From Bryobacterales bacterium F-183 (GTDB taxonomy: Bacteria; Acidobacteriota; Terriglobia; Bryobacterales; Bryobacteraceae), in assembly GCA_016865505.2 (NCBI GenBank), contig AP025252.1, positions 2,480,001 to 2,544,000 on the forward strand: a stretch of DNA of 64,000 nt. Direction: 5' to 3'. Below the pieces are notes generated by a model that was not told the DNA's origin, did no database searches, and worked only from the letters and a program-made list of their open reading frames with translations. Of the stretch, positions 9,413 through 18,129 are shown one piece after another; the stretch's first letter is position 1; every line of letters starts with the position of its first letter. The translations under genes and the position numbers were made by a program.

Positions 9413-11151
9413 AGATCTTGGCAGTTCTGGTCCTTTGTGCCCTGGCCTCTGTTCCTGCGCAGGACATGGCCTCGGGTAACCGGCGTGCGCAGCCCAGGCG
9501 CCCGCTTCCTGCTGGCAAAGTGCCGCCGGTGTTGGACTTTCGCGACGTCGCGGCCGCATCGGCTGTGAAAGCCGTGAATATCTCTGCCAACCCGCGCAAG
9601 AAGAACTACATCATCGAGGTCACGGGCAATGGCGTGGCTATGGTCGACATCGACCAGGACGGGCTGCTCGATCTGGTGTTCCTCAACGCAGGGGAGTTCG
9701 ATGACTATCCCAAGCCTCGCGCTCAGAACGTTTACCGGAATCTCGGCGGAATGCGATTTGAGGACATAACGTCAAAGTCCGGCATTCCTCCTCTCGAATG
9801 GGCGCAGGGAGTGTGCGCGGGCGATTTCGACGACGATGGCCGTACGGACCTGTTGATTACGCAATGGGGTCACAACACGCTATTGCGAAACACCGGTGGT
9901 GCTTTCACCGATGAGTCTGGATCGCGCTTGCCTCAGTCCAAAGAAAAACGTTGGTCCACCGGTTGCGCTTTTGTGGACTACGATCGCGACGGCGACCTCG
10001 ATCTCGTGGTCGCAAACTACGTCCGGTTTGACCCCAAGAACACCGCGAAGCCTGGAGATAAAAAGCAGTGCGAATGGAAGAGCATGCCTGTCGTTTGCGG
10101 CCCGCGACCCCTTCCCGCAGAATCCATGTCCCTGTTCCGCAATGACCGAGGCAAGTTTGTAGACGTGTCCGAAGCCTCCGGGATTGCCGGTTCCAAGGAC
10201 TACTACGGCTTCACCGTGCTTACCGGGGACTTTGATAACGACGGCTGGACAGACATCTACGTCGCTTGCGATTCCACGCCGAGCCTGATCTTTCGCAATC
10301 TCGGCAATGGCAAATTTGAAGAGCTTGGCGTCGCATCGGGAGCCGCGTTAAACGAAGACGGACGCGAGCAGGCCGGAATGGGTGCGGCCGCAGGGGACTA
10401 CAACAACGACGGCCGCTTGGATATCTTCAAAACCAATTTCACCGACGACACGGTATCCCTCTACCGCAATACCGGTAACTTTACATTCACCGAGGCCACC
10501 GTGCAAGCAGGACTGGCGATACATACGAAGTTCCTCGGCTGGGGCGCTGCGTTTCTCGACATGGACCACGACGGTTGGCGCGACATCTTGTATGTCAACG
10601 GCCATGTGTACCCGGAAGTAGACTCTGCGGGCATCGGCGAGTCGTACCGTCAGTCTCGAGTCTTCTTCTGGAACTTAGCCAATGGCCAGTTCCACGACCT
10701 CTCATCGCAGGCTGGCTCCGGAATAGCCATCGACAAACATGCATCACGAGGCTTGGCCGTCGGTGATCTCGATAACGACGGATCGTTGGAAATCGTCGCC
10801 GTCAACATGCATGAAGGTCCATCCATATTGAAGAACCAGGCTAAGCCGATGGGCAGCTCTGTGTTGGTTGAGGCGTTGACCGCTAGCGGACGTGCTGCCC
10901 TAGGGGCACGAATCAGCCTAACGCCCGCCGGCGGTGGAAAAACACAGATTGACGAGGTCCGAAGTGGCGGATTTCATATCTCGCAAGGGGACTTCCGCGC
11001 GCACTTTGGAACTGGTACAGCAACCGAGGCTACGCTTGAAATCACCTGGCCCGACGGAACAAAACAGGATCTTGGCACTGTGCAAACCAACCGTTGGATC
11101 ACCGTGCGCCAAGGCGAACGGACTGTGCGTTCGCAACCGTTCCGTCGCTAA
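9409..11151 (+). CDS. CRTAC1-family FG-GAP/ASPIC-UnbV protein (second copy)
   Basis: 580 residues. The frame is open from 9238, but ATG at 9409 overlaps the TPR stop (ATGA) and begins a clear signal peptide (MKILAVLVLCALASVPAQ), so it is the start. FG-GAP calcium loops are visible: DIDQDGLLDL, DFDDDGRTDL, DYDRDGDLDL, DFDNDGWTDI, DYNNDGRLDI, DMDHDGWRDI, DLDNDGSLEI. The C terminus is ASPIC/UnbV-like (GARISLTPAGGGKTQ ... HFGTGTATEATLEITWPDG). It closes a TonB-TPR-CRTAC1 set and meets the next gene tail to tail, 21 bases apart. Predicted exported propeller; ligand unknown. Confidence 0.9.
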   Translation: MKILAVLVLCALASVPAQDMASGNRRAQPRRPLPAGKVPPVLDFRDVAAASAVKAVNISANPRKKNYIIEVTGNGVAMVDIDQDGLLDLVFLNAGEFDDYPKPRAQNVYRNLGGMRFEDITSKSGIPPLEWAQGVCAGDFDDDGRTDLLITQWGHNTLLRNTGGAFTDESGSRLPQSKEKRWSTGCAFVDYDRDGDLDLVVANYVRFDPKNTAKPGDKKQCEWKSMPVVCGPRPLPAESMSLFRNDRGKFVDVSEASGIAGSKDYYGFTVLTGDFDNDGWTDIYVACDSTPSLIFRNLGNGKFEELGVASGAALNEDGREQAGMGAAAGDYNNDGRLDIFKTNFTDDTVSLYRNTGNFTFTEATVQAGLAIHTKFLGWGAAFLDMDHDGWRDILYVNGHVYPEVDSAGIGESYRQSRVFFWNLANGQFHDLSSQAGSGIAIDKHASRGLAVGDLDNDGSLEIVAVNMHEGPSILKNQAKPMGSSVLVEALTASGRAALGARISLTPAGGGKTQIDEVRSGGFHISQGDFRAHFGTGTATEATLEITWPDGTKQDLGTVQTNRWITVRQGERTVRSQPFRR

Positions 11152-11172
11152 CGCCGCCGCGGCCCCAGGTCA

Positions 11173-12591
11173 TCACAGACGTGGCATGTCCCGCTCATCC
11201 GTGCGTAACCGTACCGCAGGATCTCCATGTAACAGGTAATTCCGCGCATCATCGCGGACCTTCAACTGCTGTGCAGCCTCCTCGGCCAGTGCGGGATCGT
11301 CCTTCATTCGCAGCAGAGTCTCCGACAACTGTACGCTCAGCGCCGCCCAGCGCACGTTGAACTGATCGGTCGCGCTGCCCAACCGCCGTCCAGCCAGGAT
11401 CCTCTCGATGACATCCCGGAAACTCTGGTCTTCCGAAAGGCCATTCATCCGATAGCTCGAACTCCAGGCGCGGTCAATATGGCCCAGCACCGCCAGTGCG
11501 CCATTCTCCCGTCCCAGCAGGGCTTGCGGCAGACGCGCCATCATCGGTGCCGGCGAAATCTCGACCTTCTCCTGATAGTTGTACGTGTCGTATTGCGGCC
11601 AGCCCAGGCCGTAACATGCGAACACAAAGTGCACCATGCCGTGGATCTTTGCCGTCTTGTCCAAGTCCCAGGCGCCGTAGTAGTTGTCTCCCTTCGGCGG
11701 GGACATCCATGGCTCACACAAGATAGCGCCCTGCGCGATCGCCAACTGCTTGCTGTCGCGAGCCTTCAGCAGACCGTGGCTGCCTGTAAACATCAATGCC
11801 GGTGTGCCGCCATCAATTGTACCGGCGAGTACATCGTACAGCTTTTGCTTCGTGGCCTCCGGACCCACGAACGACTGCAGCTTGAACTTGTCGAACTTTC
11901 CCGGATTGGCCGCCAGCATCGGGTCAATCAGGAAGTCGCAAAGTGCCCTGCCTGCGCCATTGTCCTGTCCCTCAAAGCTCGGCGCAAAGATCACCATCTG
12001 CCGCGATGTCGCCACTTGGTTGGCTGCGTTCTCATAGGCGATTACCGAGTGAGCGTAGCGTTCATACGCTGCCGGAGTGTCCAGCCAAAGCCGTCCTACG
12101 CCCCAGTACAGGTCGAGCTCATACTGGAACTCAAAGGAGACCTCCTCCGGTCCCGCGACGATCATGACGTAGTACGGCACCCCTTTTTCGGGATCCACCA
12201 CGGCCAGGTTGGTGCCTTGCGTTACCAGCCACTGCGAAGCCGTTTGCCCGGCCGCTGGCGGAGGCAGCTCTTTGTACAAACCCCTCGCGACTCCCTCCTC
12301 CCCCACTTGGGCTTTGCGATGTTCGAGTAGCGGCGTTAGGTTCTTGCGGATCTGCGGGTCGACACTCGCGCCAAACATCACGGCCCAGCCGGCCCGTTCC
12401 AGTTTTTCCGCGTTGAACTCGCCGCCCACCATGCCGCGGCTCCCTGGGGTGCCCTTTCCTTCTAGTACATCCATCGGGACGGCCCCGGCCCCCAACTCGG
12501 CTGGAACGCCATCCAGGACAAGGGAACCGGCAAAACTGCCGTCGTCGTACACGCCCAGGGGAAGGAGCATCGGGTTTGCAGATCCTGCCAT
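11173..12591 (-). CDS. Caspase-fold (C25/CHAT-like) putative cysteine protease
   Basis: 472 residues from the ATG at 12591. A longer frame to 12828 would run into the divergent kinase gene, so I rejected it. No signal peptide is seen. A His in GSHG (residue 272) and a Cys in FACYGLG (residue 326), each after a hydrophobic strand, match the His-Cys dyad spacing of C25 gingipain-like and CHAT peptidases. AVLGHIDRAW downstream also fits that group. The first 200 residues have no domain I recognise. It is divergent from the TPR kinase, sharing a 74-base intergenic region, which suggests joint regulation. The fold is a motif-based inference; activity and substrate are unknown. Confidence 0.65.
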   Translation of the reverse strand: MAGSANPMLLPLGVYDDGSFAGSLVLDGVPAELGAGAVPMDVLEGKGTPGSRGMVGGEFNAEKLERAGWAVMFGASVDPQIRKNLTPLLEHRKAQVGEEGVARGLYKELPPPAAGQTASQWLVTQGTNLAVVDPEKGVPYYVMIVAGPEEVSFEFQYELDLYWGVGRLWLDTPAAYERYAHSVIAYENAANQVATSRQMVIFAPSFEGQDNGAGRALCDFLIDPMLAANPGKFDKFKLQSFVGPEATKQKLYDVLAGTIDGGTPALMFTGSHGLLKARDSKQLAIAQGAILCEPWMSPPKGDNYYGAWDLDKTAKIHGMVHFVFACYGLGWPQYDTYNYQEKVEISPAPMMARLPQALLGRENGALAVLGHIDRAWSSSYRMNGLSEDQSFRDVIERILAGRRLGSATDQFNVRWAALSVQLSETLLRMKDDPALAEEAAQQLKVRDDARNYLLHGDPAVRLRTDERDMPRL

Positions 12592-12665
12592 GGTGAGCCA
12601 GTGTACCGTATTACCCCTGTGGGTTATACTTCCCCTCAGTACTCGCGTGGCGGAAAGGAGCACAC
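12592..12665. promoter_or_regulatory. Divergent promoter region, protease/kinase
   Basis: This 74-base spacer lies between two divergent start codons. On the plus strand TATACT (12625-12630) is a good -10 for the kinase, with no convincing -35, and GGAAAGGAG (12652-12660) is its Shine-Dalgarno. On the minus strand TAATAC (12607-12612 complemented) is a weaker -10 candidate. Confidence 0.45.
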
Positions 12666-14867
12666 ATGGATGATTCGACGCTGCCTCTGCCGTCGCAACC
12701 ATTCCATCCTCCTCCCGAACCCGTAGCCGCCACCTGGGGTCCCTTCCGCCTGTTGCAGAAGGTTGGCCAGGGCGGCTTCGGTGAGGTTTACCGGGCCTTC
12801 GACACCAAGCTAGAGCGCGAAGTGGCACTCAAGCTACTGCTGCCTAGCGGACTCTCGCAAGTCGCAGAAGAGGACGCCCTGCTGCGCGAAGCTCGCGCCA
12901 TGGCGCGCGTACGCCACAACAATGTCGTTCCCATCTACGGTGCAGACCGCTACGACGGCCGGGTCGGCTTTTGGAGCGAGTTCATCAAGGGCAAGACACT
13001 GTCGGCCATCATAACCGCCGACGGTCCGCTAGGCCCGCGCGAGGCCGCCCATATCGGTGTTGAGGTCTGCAAGGCAGTGAGCGCTGTGCATGCAGCGGGC
13101 CTGCTGCATCGCGATATCAAGACTCGCAATGTCATGCGCGAATCCGGCGGTCGCATCTTGCTGCTGGATTTCGGGCTCACCCATGACCATACCGAGACGT
13201 TACAAGGGGGCACCGCTCCCTGCATGGCGCCCGAGTTGCTCAAAGGTGCACCCGGTACGGTTGGTACAGACCTTTATGCCGTCGGCATCATGCTCTTCAA
13301 CCTCGTGACGGGCAAGTATCCGGTGCAGGCCGACACGCTCGCCGCTCTCATCGCTGCGCACGAATCGGGCTCACGCCTCACTTTGATGGATCTGCGGCCC
13401 GATCTGCCGCAGTCCTTCGCCGCCGTCGTCGAAACTGCGATCGACCCGGACCCGCAGCGCCGCTTCAAAACGGCCGGCCAGATGATTGCCGCCTTGAGCG
13501 CGAGCACCGATCCGGGCAGCCACTCCGTAGCCTCCGCGCCGCCTGTCACTGCACCGATGCCGCCTCGCTCGGTGCCGACAGCCTGGAAATGGGCCGCCGG
13601 CGTCGCTACCCTTGCCGTATTGGGCGCAGTTGTTGCGATGTCGCCCCTTCGGCGATTCTTCGATCCGGCCCCCGTCACCTCTACCGCATCGCTCAACGCC
13701 GGGGTCGCCGAGGAATATCAGAAGGCGCATGACCTGCTCGAGCACTACTACCGGCCGCAGGCAGTAAGCACCGCCATGGCGATTCTCTCCAAGATCGTTG
13801 AGAAAGAGCCGAACTTTGCGCCCGCCTTCGCCGATCTCGCCCGTGCCAACGCCTTGGAACTGGTGCAGCAAAACGACGAGAAGTACTTCGCTCCCGCGGA
13901 GAAGGCCGCCCGGCGGGCCCTGCAGATCAATCCGGGTCTCGCGTCGCCGTATGTGAGTCTCGGCATTCTTCATACGCGAGCCCGCAAGTACGACCTCGCT
14001 GCGCAGGAGCTGGGAGAAGCTCTGCGGCTCGATCGTTTTCACGCTGGCGCTCACGGCGCGCTCGCCGATCTGATGCGTCATCAGGGCCGCGATGCTGAGG
14101 CGGAGGAGATGCTGCAGAAGGGTGTCAAACTCGCGCCGGACGACTGGGGCATCCTCACAATGCTCGGCGAGCATTATATGGATACCGGCAAGTTGGAGCA
14201 GGCTCTCGAACTCTATCGAAGGGCCGTGGCTTCCGCGCCGGACAATCCGAGGGCACTCAACAATCTCGGTGTCGCGAGCCGCATGGCGAACCGGTTTGAG
14301 GAAGCCGAAACGGCCTTTCGACGTGCCGTCGAACTGGACCCCGGCGCCTATCATCGCTACCGCAACCTCGGGCAATTGATGATGGAAAGCGGCAAGTACG
14401 ACGAGGCCCAGCGCCTGCTGGAGCGCGCCATTGAGCTGCGGCCTAGCCACTATCGCGCCTGGGGATTTCTGGCTGAGGTGTACCGGCTGTCGGGTGCGCC
14501 ACCGGCCAAGGCCGAAGAAGCCTGCCGCAAGGCGATCGCCGCCAGTGAAGAGCAACTCCGCCAACGGCCCAACGATCACTTCCTGCTGGCCGACGTCGGC
14601 TACTATTACGCGGCACTGGGCAATGGGCAAAAGAGCCTGCCGCTGCTCGAACGAGCGGCGCTCTTTGCACCGAACAATCCTGAACTGCTTTACATCGTCG
14701 CGCTCGGCTATGAGACCTTGCATCGTCGCGAGGACGCGCTCAGGACGCTCCGCGCGGCCGTCGCAGCGGGACTTTCCGTTCCGTTGCTCAATCGAGTTCC
14801 CCAATTTACGGCGCTACGCAGCGACCGTCGCTATCGAACGCTAACTGAGTCGAGTCACAACAAGTAA
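12666..14867 (+). CDS. Ser/Thr protein kinase with C-terminal TPR domain
   Basis: 733 residues with a strong Shine-Dalgarno. The kinase domain spans about 25-280: glycine loop GQGGFGEVY (35-42), catalytic Lys56 in VALKLL, HRD at 148-150, DFG at 168-170 and MAPE near 187-190. All residues expected of an active Hanks-type kinase are present. After a proline-rich linker a single transmembrane helix (about 306-326, WKWAAGVATLAVLGAVVAM) places the C-terminal TPR array (about 345-725, nine or more units) outside the cytoplasm. It is divergent from a caspase-fold protease and is followed 11 bases later by a proline-rich microprotein gene. Probably a membrane sensor kinase; targets unknown. Confidence 0.92.
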   Translation: MDDSTLPLPSQPFHPPPEPVAATWGPFRLLQKVGQGGFGEVYRAFDTKLEREVALKLLLPSGLSQVAEEDALLREARAMARVRHNNVVPIYGADRYDGRVGFWSEFIKGKTLSAIITADGPLGPREAAHIGVEVCKAVSAVHAAGLLHRDIKTRNVMRESGGRILLLDFGLTHDHTETLQGGTAPCMAPELLKGAPGTVGTDLYAVGIMLFNLVTGKYPVQADTLAALIAAHESGSRLTLMDLRPDLPQSFAAVVETAIDPDPQRRFKTAGQMIAALSASTDPGSHSVASAPPVTAPMPPRSVPTAWKWAAGVATLAVLGAVVAMSPLRRFFDPAPVTSTASLNAGVAEEYQKAHDLLEHYYRPQAVSTAMAILSKIVEKEPNFAPAFADLARANALELVQQNDEKYFAPAEKAARRALQINPGLASPYVSLGILHTRARKYDLAAQELGEALRLDRFHAGAHGALADLMRHQGRDAEAEEMLQKGVKLAPDDWGILTMLGEHYMDTGKLEQALELYRRAVASAPDNPRALNNLGVASRMANRFEEAETAFRRAVELDPGAYHRYRNLGQLMMESGKYDEAQRLLERAIELRPSHYRAWGFLAEVYRLSGAPPAKAEEACRKAIAASEEQLRQRPNDHFLLADVGYYYAALGNGQKSLPLLERAALFAPNNPELLYIVALGYETLHRREDALRTLRAAVAAGLSVPLLNRVPQFTALRSDRRYRTLTESSHNK

Positions 14868-14878
14868 AGGATGAGCTC

Positions 14879-15076
14879 ATGTACCTATCAATGACCCCTG
14901 CCCCGGTGCCGCCGCCAACCTGGATCTGCGCCGGTAGCAACCCGAACATCGATCACCCGACGGAACCCGCACCGGACATCGAATTGCCGGAAGAGCCGGC
15001 GGACAGTACGCCCGCTCCGTCCTCAGAACCGGCACCTGCGGCGCCATCCCCCGAAGAAACCGCCCCGCAAGTCTAG
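14879..15076 (+). CDS. Proline-rich acidic microprotein
   Basis: 65 residues, 18 of them Pro and 10 Asp/Glu; only one Cys and one Trp (TWICAG, near residue 15). AAAGG (14866-14870) sits 8 bases before the ATG and overlaps the kinase stop, so translation right after the kinase is well supported. The stop overlaps the stop of the opposing caspase gene (CTAG). No known family, no signal peptide and no predicted fold. Repeated PAP/PEEP/SEPAP units suggest a disordered peptide. It could be a kinase substrate (S/T-P sites) or an adaptor; both are inference. It may be lineage-restricted. Confidence 0.6.
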   Translation: MYLSMTPAPVPPPTWICAGSNPNIDHPTEPAPDIELPEEPADSTPAPSSEPAPAAPSPEETAPQV

Positions 15077-17958
15077 CGGCCGGGTAACAGAGGGATCGGC
15101 CGGCTGGCATCGTACACAAAAGCGTCCGTTGTAAAGCGGAATCCAAACGGCTTGCCCAATTCGTTCGCGGCGTACGGTACGGGTGGATGCTGGTCTGGAT
15201 ACTGTTCGTAAGACCAGCCGAGTCCACCCACCAGCAAGCCTCCGCCGCCCTTTACGAATCTGTCGATGAGCGGCACATGCCGTGTGGCAAAGTCCTCTGG
15301 CGGAAACCAGTCGCTCGCGTACCAAAGAACACCTGCACCCTGGAGGTCTTTCTCCAGGGTGTCCGGTGTTGTCATCTCGAACGACCATTGGCGGCGTCGG
15401 ACGAACTTCACCACCTTCTTCATTTCGCTCCAGCGGTGGAAGCTGCCCTCCCAAAACAGAAGGCGCATACCGTTGCCATCGACGTGCGGGCCGGCATCCG
15501 CCGCGAGCCAGCGTAGCGCGTTCTCGGCAAACAGCAAGTTGTCGCTCTTGGGCGTGATCTCACCGTCTATCGGCAGGCCATCGTGCGCGTACACCAGCAC
15601 GCGGCCCGCTCCATAATGACGGGCCACGATGAAGTCGCGAGACTGGGCTGGCTCCTGGTAACATTGCACCTCAGCGGGCAAGCGGCTGATGGGAATCCAC
15701 TGCTGTCCGCTATCGCCTGCGTTTACAGATATACTGCCCGGTTGTCCGTTGGTAAGGTGCAAGTCGAGCGACGCAAAGAGGCTGAGCAGTACGCGTACCT
15801 TCTCGCGCTCGGCGGCTCGTGCCTGATCCTCCCGGCGCTTTACACTTTCTTGGATGAACAGGCGTTCTGCAGCGTTCAACCACGTCTGCGGATGCGCAAG
15901 TTCCTGCTCCGCCACAGGCAAGTACGGGTTGTCGTCCCATAGCAATCCAATATCGCCGGAACGCGCAAAATCGTTCGCCGCGAGGTTCAACTTCGCACCA
16001 AGAATCAACTTGTCCCGGCCGATCTCCTGAACCCATTCCTGCAGCCGCTTCCAGCCGCGCACCAGCATGTCGTGCGCTGGCTCCAGGTAATCCTCCCCTT
16101 TTACGATCAGGCGCGCATCAATCAGCTTCTCCACGACAGCCGCCACTAGCGGCCTCTCCGCGTCTGTGTACTCGAGGTCGGCCATCGCGACACGCTTGCT
16201 CGCCAGATCTGCCTCCACCGATACTAGCCGCAACAGGACCTTGCGCATCATCTGCTGCTCGGCGGGTGGCAGCTCCTTATAGAGTCCATCGGCTCTGGCA
16301 CGCAAGGCTCCGCGTACGCCGCCCAGTTGGTCGTAGTCCTCTTTACGGAGCGCGCGATCGCCTCTCCCGCTTGCACGGTATGCTTCATACAGTTCGTTCA
16401 GCGCAAAGGAAAGCAGCGGCAATGCGCCGGGCGACTGTACAACGTCCGAGATGATCTCCTGCACGAGCGACGCCGGCTCAAACAGCAACACCTCCTGGCT
16501 GGCCGGCATCACGATGGCGTCTTCGAGTTCCTCCAGGCTGAACGGCGGCACGGTACAGCGGCCTGCCATCCAGTCCGTTCTCAGTTTTCCGGAGATCAGT
16601 TGCGTCTCAAAGTCCGATCGTACGGTCGCAATCACTCGATGAATGCTCTGGTCCTGCTCGAGGACCTGGAGCAGCCGCGCCTGGAACTGCTTGCGTTCGT
16701 CCGCATCGGTGCAGCGCGTCATCACCTCTTCGAGCTGATCGACCACCAGCACTGTCCTCTGGCGCCCACCAGGGACCGGCTTCGCTGCGTCACCTAGAGC
16801 TTGCTCCAGTGCTGCCAATGGATGGGCACCCGGACGGATCACCGGCAGAATACGAAATCCATCCCGGCGCAAGCGTGGCAGTAGCCCGGCTTTGATCACC
16901 GAAGACTTGCCCACACCGGTAGGCCCTGTGATCAGCAGGAGCTTATTCGCCCGCCCTTTGTCGTAGAGCTCGCGGACCACCCGATCGCGTCCGTAGAAAA
17001 GCGGTTGGTCGTCTTCCTCAAACGCCGCCAGACCCTTGTACGGACTCTGCCGCGGAGTCGGCGGTAGGTTGAGCCGGTGTCGGGGGTGCAGAAAAACGAA
17101 TTCGCCTTTGTCATGTTTCTTCAGAGGGAAGAACCCAGGGGTCTGCCGCAGTTCCTGTCCGGCCTCGATGGTCTTCGGTTCAATCCGGTCCCGGATGTAG
17201 GCATAGAGCTCAGTGGCGGTGATGACGCCGTCGCCCTCGCGTTCACCCTTGATGTCAGCCTCGCCAGCCAATCCCTCAAACAGCGCCCTCGCAAATGGGG
17301 AGTGCAGCGTCGTCTGGTCGCCAGCCCCACTCACACCCCGATCTCCAATCGCTTTTCCATCGAGTACGTCCAGTGCCTTTTGGTCGTAAGCAGCCGAGGT
17401 GATGACCTGCCAGGCCGGGTCCATGACAAAGCGATCAAACCGCTCCTTATAGATGCGCTTGGGCACAGCGGAGCGAACATCGCGAAACCGGCTAGCCCAT
17501 TGGAAGGCGCCAGAAAAGCAGCAATCCAATACCAGCAACAGATGACGGCAGGGCAGGCTGGTGAGCGCGTCCTGCAGTTCGCTCATCGGAATAAAGGTGG
17601 ACTTGACGTCGTCCGGGTCGCCGTCCAATGGCACCAGATAGCCGGCCGGACCATCATCGCCGTCGGCGGCTATGCCATGCCCGGCAAAGTAAAAGAGGAC
17701 GCGGTCGTTTTCCCCCACTTTCTCTCGAATGATGGTGTGAAGCAGTTCGCGGATCTCAGCACCTGTCGCTTCCACCAGCGGTGGATGCACGTCAAAGTGC
17801 TGCTGCGTTTTGAGGACATCGGCGAGCCGCAAGGCATCGTCGACGGCGGTCTTGAGCCAGGACACATTCTTGTACCGGTTGATGCCGATCACAAAGGCGT
17901 GATGTCGCTCAAACGGCAACTGCGTTCGCGGGTCGTTGATCATTACGTCGTCAGCCAT
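15073..17958 (-). CDS. Caspase (C14)-nSTAND1 ATPase protein with GATase-like C terminus
   Basis: 961 residues from ATG at 17958 (MADDVMIND); the frame is open to 18135, but upstream residues look non-coding. The caspase domain spans about 18-290, with His94 in FAGHG and Cys147 in DCCFSG, the metacaspase-type dyad. The nSTAND1 NTPase begins with SPYKGLAAFEE ... FYGRD (305-325); Walker A GPTGVGKS is at 345-352 and Walker B-like VLVVDQLEE near 403-411. The last 200 residues (GAGRVLVYAHDG ... GGGLLVGGLGWSYEQYP) resemble the GATase-like module of M60/TCAF-type proteins. No membrane segment is seen. Known caspase-STAND proteins sense a signal and activate proteolysis, often in conflict or cell-death systems; here the trigger is unknown. 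Confidence 0.85.
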   Translation of the reverse strand: MADDVMINDPRTQLPFERHHAFVIGINRYKNVSWLKTAVDDALRLADVLKTQQHFDVHPPLVEATGAEIRELLHTIIREKVGENDRVLFYFAGHGIAADGDDGPAGYLVPLDGDPDDVKSTFIPMSELQDALTSLPCRHLLLVLDCCFSGAFQWASRFRDVRSAVPKRIYKERFDRFVMDPAWQVITSAAYDQKALDVLDGKAIGDRGVSGAGDQTTLHSPFARALFEGLAGEADIKGEREGDGVITATELYAYIRDRIEPKTIEAGQELRQTPGFFPLKKHDKGEFVFLHPRHRLNLPPTPRQSPYKGLAAFEEDDQPLFYGRDRVVRELYDKGRANKLLLITGPTGVGKSSVIKAGLLPRLRRDGFRILPVIRPGAHPLAALEQALGDAAKPVPGGRQRTVLVVDQLEEVMTRCTDADERKQFQARLLQVLEQDQSIHRVIATVRSDFETQLISGKLRTDWMAGRCTVPPFSLEELEDAIVMPASQEVLLFEPASLVQEIISDVVQSPGALPLLSFALNELYEAYRASGRGDRALRKEDYDQLGGVRGALRARADGLYKELPPAEQQMMRKVLLRLVSVEADLASKRVAMADLEYTDAERPLVAAVVEKLIDARLIVKGEDYLEPAHDMLVRGWKRLQEWVQEIGRDKLILGAKLNLAANDFARSGDIGLLWDDNPYLPVAEQELAHPQTWLNAAERLFIQESVKRREDQARAAEREKVRVLLSLFASLDLHLTNGQPGSISVNAGDSGQQWIPISRLPAEVQCYQEPAQSRDFIVARHYGAGRVLVYAHDGLPIDGEITPKSDNLLFAENALRWLAADAGPHVDGNGMRLLFWEGSFHRWSEMKKVVKFVRRRQWSFEMTTPDTLEKDLQGAGVLWYASDWFPPEDFATRHVPLIDRFVKGGGGLLVGGLGWSYEQYPDQHPPVPYAANELGKPFGFRFTTDAFVYDASRPIPLLPGR

Positions 17959-18129
17959 AACCGTACTCGGGTACAAATCAGTATGCGCCACGCGCAGGAT
18001 GCCATGCTTTTGGGGTGCGCGCGGAGCGAGGTGCAGAAGTTTCTTACAAATTCTTCCTGTACCGTGTCCCTTATGGTGAACAGCTAACGCTACTGCATTC
18101 ATAAAGCGGCCGCCGTGCCGATTCATGAA
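17959..18129. other. Divergent spacer, caspase/PEP-CTERM-like
   Basis: 171 bases between divergent starts. It is GC-rich with GCGC-containing stretches near 18020-18030. No promoter hexamer pair or ribosome-binding site stands out on either strand. Confidence 0.4.

Noticed and set aside
12592-12828. N-terminal extension of the caspase-fold protease to 12828
   Set aside because: It would overlap the kinase gene start, is Arg-rich and lacks similarity to anything; ATG 12591 fits better.
13371-14804. 477-residue minus-strand frame opposite the kinase TPR region
   Set aside because: Antisense of regular TPR coding sequence; no initiation signal.
17077-18087. 336-residue plus-strand frame opposite the caspase domain
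   Set aside because: Antisense shadow; the caspase dyad and STAND motifs on the minus strand are unambiguous.
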